A DNA stretch of 5,410 bases from Candidatus Bipolaricaulota bacterium (GTDB lineage: Bacteria > Bipolaricaulota > Bipolaricaulia > UBA7950 > UBA9294). The position numbers and the translations under genes are program-made. The DNA lies in contig JAUWNS010000161.1 in assembly GCA_030612485.1 (NCBI GenBank), positions 1 to 5,410 of the forward strand. The letters run 5' to 3'. Shown here piece after piece: positions 1 to 4,569 of the stretch. Each line of letters opens with the position of its first letter. Positions within the stretch are counted from its first letter, which is position 1. Under the pieces are notes generated by a model. It ran no database searches, was not told where the DNA came from, and worked only from the letters and a program-made list of their open reading frames with translations.

Positions 1-89
1 CCGCCACAGTCCCCACAGCGGGTGACGACACCATCGATTGAATAACGACGGCCACAGCGAATGCACTCAAACCAAGATTGGTAAGCCAT
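1..89 (-). CDS. thrC: Threonine synthase, N-terminal fragment (cut by window edge)
   Basis: Only the first 29 codons are present; the gene runs off the left edge. It starts at the ATG at 89-87 and reads MAYQSWFECIRCGRRY, then a second cysteine pair. Cys9-x2-Cys12 and Cys25-x2-Cys28 form the small zinc-ribbon-like module found at the N-terminus of many bacterial and archaeal threonine synthases, whose typical start is FECI-x-CG-x-x-Y followed by CxxCGG. Threonine synthase is a cytosolic PLP enzyme that converts O-phosphohomoserine to threonine and phosphate. The PLP-binding lysine would lie outside the window. The start follows the stop of the HAD-like gene by 3 nt, with a G-rich ribosome binding site at 97-104. 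The upstream hom, lysC and asd genes strongly support the assignment. A different zinc-ribbon protein is possible from 29 residues alone, but is unlikely in this operon. Confidence 0.82.
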   Translation of the reverse strand, partial: MAYQSWFECIRCGRRYSIDGVVTRCGDCG

Positions 90-92
90 CCC

Positions 93-1238
93 CTAACCCC
101 CCTCAGTGTCGCTTCCAACAGCGTGGGTCTTCACAGAATGGATCGGTAGATACCCTTGAAGGGCCAACTCTATTGTCGGCATCGAGGCCTCGTCCGGCTT
201 ATCCGATAGCCCGAAGAGGAGCGCCCCCTCTTTACGCCAAGCGAGGGCCGCCTCGCGCACCTCCTGGGTGATGAGGATCTCACCCGCGAGCAAGTCGCTA
301 ACCGGCGCGGCGTCATCCAGCGTGCCCATCTTAGAGATTGTCTCTTTATACTCGGCGTGGCGAAATGCCTTGAACGGAGTGGGATCCCCTTCCTTAACAG
401 CGCGATAGATCTGCTGGTGTATCTCCCCCAGGCGGTTCGGGAGCTTTGACGACCGGCTGTCCACTCTTTCGATGAATTCCTCAAAACGGACGAGTTGCCC
501 AGCGCGAAGCTCGTCGATGAGCGATTCGAGCTCGACGAAGCCAGTGCCCAGGATCAGGCAGAGGTAGGCGAGGTGGTCCTGGTTGTCGCCTGTGAACGGG
601 TGGAACTCCGGGGCGTTAAGCTGTTCGTACGCTCTCTCGAACGCCTGTTGATCGAACTGGTCTCCCAACAGATCGCCGATCGTGCGCCGCACTGCCTCGA
701 TCCGTACACGGTCGATGACGTGGTCGTTCCGGCCGCGTGCGCCAAGTGCGGTCTTGTCGAGATCGATGACCACGGCTGTCCCCTCATCGAACCGGAACCC
801 ACGCTCGCGACAGAACCGATCGAAGCGGGGGAGGAGAGACCAACGGTTGGCGAGGAAGAGCGTCCCTGCACCTTTCTCGACCAGCTCGACGTGGGTTGGC
901 TCCTTGGTCTCATTCCCGATGAACGCCAAACCAGGCCAACCTCCGGCACGGCAGAGGTTACTGAAAGCTGTTCCGTCGCTTAGCAGAGTGTCCCCCACGT
1001 AGACGAGCCGCGCGATCGACACCGATGGAGCCTCCAGCATCCGCGCTTCTCGCAGTAGATGAACGACGATCCGGGCATAGTCCGGATCGGTCTTGCGCGG
1101 GATGACGCCGGAGGGGAGCCCTAGCTCATCACAGACCATTTCTATCGGGGATAAGCAGGGATCAAGCGGGCTCAGGCTGCGGTAGAGGATGAAGTTTTCC
1201 AGGAACTCAAAGATCGAGCTCTTGCCGTACGTTCTCAT
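93..1238 (-). CDS. HAD-like hydrolase/phosphotransferase with permuted motif order, function unknown
   Basis: This 381-residue protein has no signal peptide or obvious membrane segment, so it is probably cytosolic. I do not recognise a named family. The visible motifs are those of the HAD superfamily. VVIDLDKT (156-163) matches motif I, with nucleophile Asp159 and acid/base Asp161. LLFGLSDKP (340-348) matches motif II, with Ser345. PRKTDPDY (47-54) resembles motif III, with Lys49. VGDTLLSD (81-88) matches motif IV, with Asp83 and Asp88. The linear order is III-IV-I-II, not the usual I-II-III-IV, as expected if a HAD core were circularly permuted. The roughly 180 residues between motifs I and II look mostly helical and would be a large cap. 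Mg-dependent phosphatase or phosphotransferase chemistry is inferred from the motifs; the substrate is unknown. The gene starts 7 nt after the methyltransferase stop and ends 3 nt before thrC, so it belongs to the threonine operon. A fusion of two half-HAD pieces is an alternative reading. Confidence 0.72.
   Translation of the reverse strand: MRTYGKSSIFEFLENFILYRSLSPLDPCLSPIEMVCDELGLPSGVIPRKTDPDYARIVVHLLREARMLEAPSVSIARLVYVGDTLLSDGTAFSNLCRAGGWPGLAFIGNETKEPTHVELVEKGAGTLFLANRWSLLPRFDRFCRERGFRFDEGTAVVIDLDKTALGARGRNDHVIDRVRIEAVRRTIGDLLGDQFDQQAFERAYEQLNAPEFHPFTGDNQDHLAYLCLILGTGFVELESLIDELRAGQLVRFEEFIERVDSRSSKLPNRLGEIHQQIYRAVKEGDPTPFKAFRHAEYKETISKMGTLDDAAPVSDLLAGEILITQEVREAALAWRKEGALLFGLSDKPDEASMPTIELALQGYLPIHSVKTHAVGSDTEGG
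97..104 (-). promoter_or_regulatory. Ribosome binding site of thrC inside the end of the HAD-like gene
   Basis: On the minus strand GAGGGGGG lies 7 nt before the ATG at 89. It overlaps the last codons of the preceding gene, so thrC translation is probably coupled to it. It is G-rich rather than the AAGGAGG seen elsewhere in the operon. It supports the chosen start of the partial thrC. Confidence 0.55.
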
Positions 1239-1245
1239 TGCAGTG

Positions 1246-1956
1246 TCAATCTCCTTTTGGATATTCTCCGATGAATAGTCCTCTGCCTGTCAGGCCATCG
1301 GGGTCATGGGTGACGGACAGCCCGGCATTCTTCAGGATACTGCTGATCTCGTCGGTCGTAAAGAGCCCCAATTCATGATGCTCGACGATGTGCTCCGTCC
1401 CCTCCGGGGTCGCGATCAGGTGGTGCAGGTCGAAGTAGGAGAGCCTTCCCTTTGCGAAGCTCGTGTTCACCCGGGCGATCTTCAAATCCGGCTCGTCGAT
1501 AAGCATGGCGTGGACCGTCCCCGGGTGCCATGTGTCAGGGGTAAACCAGGGCTCGATCAAAAGGAGCCCGCCGGGTACCAGGTGGCGAACCATGCAACCG
1601 ATCGTGCGGGCGAGGTTGTCGAGCGTCTTGACGTAACCTATCGAACTGAACAGGCACGTGATGACGTCGAATCGACGACCAAGGTTGAAGTCGATCATGT
1701 TCCCGAGGTGAAACAATGTCGTGGGATTACGTACCTGCGCGATTTTGAGGAGTTCCTCTGAGATATCGAGCCCCTCCACGTCGAAGTGCTCCTTCAGGTA
1801 CTCGATATGGCTGCCAGTACCGCAGGCAACGTCGAGTAGACTGTTCCCTCCCGAGTAAAGGTGCTCACGAATGAGCGGAAGGAGGGTCTCCACCTCGGCT
1901 TGGTAACCCTTGAACGAGTAGATCTTATCGTAGTAATAGGCTGTCTTTGTAAACAT
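1246..1956 (-). CDS. Class I SAM-dependent methyltransferase, DesVI/TylM1-like
   Basis: This 236-residue cytosolic protein has a Rossmann-type methyltransferase fold. The SAM-binding motif I is LLDVACGTGSH (40-50). An acidic residue ending strand 2 is in GLDIS (62-66). A motif IV-like stretch is DVITCLFSSIGY (97-108), and a post-motif is LVPGGLLLIEPW (126-137). CLFSSIGY, HLxPGGxxxIEPW, a late VEHHELGLF (191-199) and a C-terminal GRGLFIGEY (224-232) closely recall the aminosugar N,N-dimethyltransferases DesVI and TylM1, which are also about 235-255 residues long. This comparison is from memory. No sugar-biosynthesis gene is visible, so the substrate is unknown and the enzyme may only share the fold and subfamily. 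I chose the ATG at 1956 over the in-frame ATG at 1986 because AAGGAG lies 6 nt upstream of it, while the earlier ATG lies within the repeat array. The gene follows asd after a 158-nt repeat-bearing spacer and is coupled to the HAD-like gene. Confidence 0.85.
   Translation of the reverse strand: MFTKTAYYYDKIYSFKGYQAEVETLLPLIREHLYSGGNSLLDVACGTGSHIEYLKEHFDVEGLDISEELLKIAQVRNPTTLFHLGNMIDFNLGRRFDVITCLFSSIGYVKTLDNLARTIGCMVRHLVPGGLLLIEPWFTPDTWHPGTVHAMLIDEPDLKIARVNTSFAKGRLSYFDLHHLIATPEGTEHIVEHHELGLFTTDEISSILKNAGLSVTHDPDGLTGRGLFIGEYPKGD
1251..1258 (-). promoter_or_regulatory. Ribosome binding site of the HAD-like gene inside the methyltransferase end
   Basis: AAAAGGAG on the minus strand lies within the final codons of the methyltransferase gene, 12 nt before the ATG at 1238. 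The spacing is a little long. No other ATG, GTG or TTG lies in frame between the site and the chosen start. The position implies translational coupling of the two genes. Confidence 0.6.
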
Positions 1957-1962
1957 GATGTT

Positions 1963-1968
1963 CTCCTT
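1963..1968 (-). promoter_or_regulatory. Ribosome binding site deciding the methyltransferase start
   Basis: AAGGAG on the minus strand is 6 nt before the ATG at 1956. It directly follows the last unit of the tandem repeat. It argues against the in-frame ATG at 1986, which would put this site inside the coding region and has only repeat sequence upstream. Confidence 0.75.
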
Positions 1969-2032
1969 ATTGAGCGATTGAACCATTGAGCGATTGAACC
2001 ATTGAGTGATTGAATCATTGAATCATTTAACT
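1969..2032. repeat. Tandem array of an 8-nt (16-nt) unit between asd and the methyltransferase gene
   Basis: On the plus strand, four 16-nt units follow each other without spacers. Units 1969-1984 and 1985-2000 are identical (ATTGAGCGATTGAACC). Unit 2001-2016 differs at two bases (ATTGAGTGATTGAATC). Unit 2017-2032 is more diverged (ATTGAATCATTTAACT). Each unit splits into two related 8-mers, so the array is effectively eight copies of ATTGARYC-like sequence. It is AT-richer than the flanking genes and non-coding. It ends immediately upstream of the methyltransferase ribosome binding site. The pattern looks like a slippage-prone minisatellite, and similar TTGAATCATTGAA-like stretches occur between genes in some uncultured bacterial genomes. 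The function is unknown. Confidence 0.85.
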
Positions 2033-2088
2033 GTTCAACCTCCCGCTTTCTCGATCCCCCGCTCATCCGATCTCTCAATCATTCAATC
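2008..2088. repeat. Imperfect inverted repeat spanning the asd-methyltransferase spacer
   Basis: The arm 2008-2021 (GATTGAATCATTGA) and the arm 2075-2088 (TCAATCATTCAATC) are reverse complements at 13 of 14 positions, separated by 53 nt. A second perfect 8-nt pairing exists between 2001-2008 (ATTGAGTG) and 2096-2103 (CACTCAAT). Because the units are repetitive, several alternative registers of pairing are possible in the mRNA. No T-run follows, so this is not a typical intrinsic terminator. It could be an attenuating, stabilising or processing structure, or simply an inverted product of repeat expansion. Confidence 0.6.
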
Positions 2089-2114
2089 CTCCGCTCACTC
2101 AATCTCACAATCAA

Positions 2115-3167
2115 TTATCCAAGGTAACCTTCGGCTGCGAGGAGCTCGGCGTTGAGAATAGATCCGGCGGCGGCTCCGCGCAGGGTGTTATGGACGACGA
2201 GGACCATCCGCAGGTCGAGTAGGGGACAGGGGCGTACCCGTCCTACACTCACCATCATCCCTTGCCCGACACCGCGGTCACGCCGGGGTTGGGGGCGGTC
2301 GAGCTCAATATTTACTCGTAGAGGATGATCGGGTGCGCTCGGAAGCTCCCAAACCTGCTTTGGCCCTTGAAACTCGGAGAGGACAGCGATCGCCTCCTCG
2401 ACCGATGGCGGCTCCTTGAATCCCAGCGAGAGGCAGATCGTGTGCCCGTCTGTCACTGGGACGCGGTTTGCCTGCGCGCTTACGACAAACTCGGCTTCGA
2501 TCCGTTCTCCATCGGCAACCCTCCCCAGTAAGAGGCGCGTCTCGCGCTCGATCTTCTCCTCTTCTCCACCGATATAAGGGAGGATGTTCCCCAGGATATC
2601 GAGGGACGGGACACCCGGGTAGCCGGCCCCGGAGACCGCTTGCATCGTGGTGACGAAGGCCTTCTTCAGATTAAATGCAACATGGAGCGGCTTCAGGACC
2701 ATCGCGATCCCGGTCGTTGAACAATTGGGGTTGGTGACGATAAGCCCGGACCAGCCCCGATCCTCTCGCTGCCTTTCGATGAGCGTTAGGTGATCGGGAT
2801 TGACCTCGGGGATGACGAGAGGGACGTCCTTCTCATAGCGAAGGGCTGAGGCGTTAGAGCAGACAGCGTAACCGGCTGCAGCGAAACGTGGTTCCACCTC
2901 GTGGGCGACCTCAGCAGGGAGGGCCGAGAAGACGAGCTTTGCAGCGAGCTTCGCCTCCAAGGAAGAGACGATCATCTCGCCGACGGAGGGCGGTGGGTCA
3001 CCAGGTATCACCCAGCGACAGGCGTCCTTGTAGCGTCGTCCGGCGCTGCGCTCCGAGGCAGCGAGCCCCGTTACCTCGAAGAAAGGGTGATCAACGAGGA
3101 GTTGCACGAAGCGCTGCCCGACCGCGCCGGTGGCGCCGAGGATAGCAACAGTGATCCTATTTGGCAT
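2115..3167 (-). CDS. asd: Aspartate-semialdehyde dehydrogenase, archaeal/fungal type
   Basis: This enzyme reduces L-aspartyl-4-phosphate to L-aspartate semialdehyde with NADPH, the branch-point step to lysine, threonine and methionine. The protein is 350 residues and looks complete. The N-terminal nucleotide-binding loop is AILGATGAVGQRF (8-20). The catalytic cysteine is Cys149 in VTNPNCSTTG (144-153). GAGYPGVPSLDILGNI (180-195), followed by a glutamate-rich PYIGGEEEKIE (197-207), RVPVTDGHT with His242 as the likely acid/base, and GQGMMVSVGR (301-310) are typical of the archaeal/fungal subclass, not the E. coli or Bacillus subclass. The start ATG overlaps the end of the aspartate kinase gene by 11 bp and has an excellent ribosome binding site 8 nt upstream. 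The enzyme acts directly after the kinase encoded next to it. Confidence 0.95.
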   Translation of the reverse strand: MPNRITVAILGATGAVGQRFVQLLVDHPFFEVTGLAASERSAGRRYKDACRWVIPGDPPPSVGEMIVSSLEAKLAAKLVFSALPAEVAHEVEPRFAAAGYAVCSNASALRYEKDVPLVIPEVNPDHLTLIERQREDRGWSGLIVTNPNCSTTGIAMVLKPLHVAFNLKKAFVTTMQAVSGAGYPGVPSLDILGNILPYIGGEEEKIERETRLLLGRVADGERIEAEFVVSAQANRVPVTDGHTICLSLGFKEPPSVEEAIAVLSEFQGPKQVWELPSAPDHPLRVNIELDRPQPRRDRGVGQGMMVSVGRVRPCPLLDLRMVLVVHNTLRGAAAGSILNAELLAAEGYLG

Positions 3168-4569
3168 GACTAATTACCTCCTTGTGAATCTGACGTATAG
3201 CCCTATCGGCGTTGGCTGCGGTGACAACGAGGGAGGTGCTGCACTCAGATGACCCTTGCGCGATGGCGATGACATTGATCTCAGCCCGCCCGAGGGCCCC
3301 AAAGAGACGTGCGGAGCCCCCCGGCGTGCCGCGCATACCAACACCGACCGCGGTCACGACGACGACATCGTCAAGGGACCAGATCCGATCAATATCCCGG
3401 CGTGCGAGTTCATGTTCAAGGTTCTTCTCCAGGGTGCGGATGACATGCGGAACGGCACTCGTGGGTATAACGAAGCAGATCGACTGCTCCGACGAAGCCT
3501 GCGAGATCATCAGCACGCTTGTCCCCTGGCTGGCGACCGCGGCGAATGTGCGCGCCGCAATCCCAGGGACGCCGATCATCCCCCGCCCCTCCACGGTTAC
3601 CATGCTCAAGTGATCGATCGCGGTGACGGCCTTAACCGTGCCATGCGTGTTCCTCGATTCCCGGACAATGCGGGTGCCGGGCCGCTCCGGGTGAAACGTG
3701 TTCTTCACCCACAGTGGGATCTCCCGCTCGATCACCGGTCGGATCGCGCGTGGGTGGAGAACCTTCGCCCCGAAGTAGGCGAGCTCGCCGACCTCGCTGT
3801 AGGAGAGGATGGGGATCACGCGAGCATCGGGAACGATGCGAGGGTCGGCGGTCATCACCCCGTCGACATCGGTGAACGCCCAGACCTCGTCGGCGTTTAA
3901 GCAATCCCCCAGAATGGCGGCGGTGTAGTCACTCCCTCCACGACCGAGCGTCGTCGTCACCCCGTCCTCGGTCGCCCCGATAAACCCGGCCACAACAGGG
4001 ATCATTCCCTTTTCGAATAGCGGAGCCAATAGCGCTGTGACCCGAGCGCGGGTCGCCTCCATGAGCGGCACCGCGTTCTGGAAAGTTCTGTCGGTGACGA
4101 TCATACGGGTAGCGTCGATCGCCTCGCTCCCTTCTCCTATTTGTTGCAGGAGGGCAGCGAGGATACGTGCGGAGACTCGCTCACCGAGCGAGGTAACGGC
4201 GTCCATCGCTCGCGGGGTCACCTCGCCCAGGACACGGATGCTGTGGCAGAGGGTGGTGAACTCGGAGAGGCGTTCATCTACGTGCTTCAATAGACTAGAG
4301 CGTTCCATTCCTTCAGGAAACAAGGAATCTATAACCCGATGATGGTGGGCCCGCAGCTCGGTAGCGACGGTGCAATAGGTCCGATCGTCCCCACCGGCGG
4401 CGGTCAGCGCCCCGCGGGTCAGTCCGTCGGTCACCCCGCTCAGCGCCGAGACAACGACGACCGTCCCGTCCCGTTCTTTATTCTCCTTCGCAACGATCTT
4501 GGCGACCTGGGTGAGCGCGTCAGCACTCCCGACAGAAGTCCCACCAAACTTCATGACAAGAGGGCTCAT
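3157..4569 (-). CDS. lysC: Aspartate kinase with two ACT domains, ThrA-like
   Basis: This 470-residue enzyme phosphorylates L-aspartate with ATP, the committed step of the pathway. The kinase signature VMKFGGTSVGS is at 5-15. VVVSALSGVTDGL is at 38-50 and TSLGERVSARILA at 126-138. The substrate/ATP region TLGRGGSDYTAA is at 207-218, followed by FTDVDGVMTADPR (232-244) and YFGAKVLHP (265-273). Two ACT domains follow at about 322-390 and 402-468. Their sequences, such as GRGMIGVPGIAARTFAAVA and GMRGTPGGSARLFGALGRA followed by INVIAIAQGSSE, match the regulatory part of E. coli ThrA better than LysC as I recall them. This suggests allosteric control, possibly by threonine. Unlike ThrA, the protein stops after the second ACT domain and the dehydrogenase is a separate upstream gene. 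The ATG overlaps the hom stop (ATGA) and has a strong ribosome binding site. The symbol lysC is used for a stand-alone kinase; thrA-like would also be fair. Confidence 0.95.
   Translation of the reverse strand: MSPLVMKFGGTSVGSADALTQVAKIVAKENKERDGTVVVVSALSGVTDGLTRGALTAAGGDDRTYCTVATELRAHHHRVIDSLFPEGMERSSLLKHVDERLSEFTTLCHSIRVLGEVTPRAMDAVTSLGERVSARILAALLQQIGEGSEAIDATRMIVTDRTFQNAVPLMEATRARVTALLAPLFEKGMIPVVAGFIGATEDGVTTTLGRGGSDYTAAILGDCLNADEVWAFTDVDGVMTADPRIVPDARVIPILSYSEVGELAYFGAKVLHPRAIRPVIEREIPLWVKNTFHPERPGTRIVRESRNTHGTVKAVTAIDHLSMVTVEGRGMIGVPGIAARTFAAVASQGTSVLMISQASSEQSICFVIPTSAVPHVIRTLEKNLEHELARRDIDRIWSLDDVVVVTAVGVGMRGTPGGSARLFGALGRAEINVIAIAQGSSECSTSLVVTAANADRAIRQIHKEVISHAK
3176..3183 (-). promoter_or_regulatory. 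Ribosome binding site of asd inside the kinase gene
   Basis: AAGGAGGT on the minus strand is 8 nt before the asd ATG and lies within the last codons of the aspartate kinase gene. It is a near-perfect Shine-Dalgarno sequence, suggesting efficient initiation and coupling across the 11-bp overlap. Confidence 0.8.

Larger units (their letters stand above)
1957..2114. other. Non-coding spacer within the operon
   Basis: This 158-nt gap separates the asd stop from the methyltransferase start. It is the only gap over 10 nt in the window. Apart from the direct and inverted repeats and the ribosome binding site, the central part (about 2033-2074) is pyrimidine-rich on the plus strand with no clear motif. 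I see no convincing sigma-70 -35/-10 pair and no GC-rich hairpin with a U-tract, but an internal promoter cannot be excluded. Confidence 0.7.

Noticed and set aside
495..983. Plus-strand open frame of 162 codons
   Set aside because: It lies entirely opposite the HAD-like gene, its translation shows no recognisable domain, and the minus-strand frame has clear motifs and a good ribosome binding site.
1957..1986. Ten-codon N-terminal extension of the methyltransferase from the ATG at 1986
   Set aside because: The extension is encoded by the repeat and by the ribosome binding site itself. The ATG at 1956 has ideal AAGGAG spacing.
2008..2088. Intrinsic terminator between asd and the methyltransferase
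   Set aside because: The potential stem is AT-rich with a 53-nt loop and no U-tract follows on the transcribed strand.
1969..2103. CRISPR array
   Set aside because: The units are 8 or 16 nt, abut each other with no unique spacers, and occur in both orientations.
3256..3900. Plus-strand open frame of 214 codons
   Set aside because: It is antisense to the well-conserved aspartate kinase. High-GC codon bias on the real strand creates such open frames, and its translation resembles no family I know.
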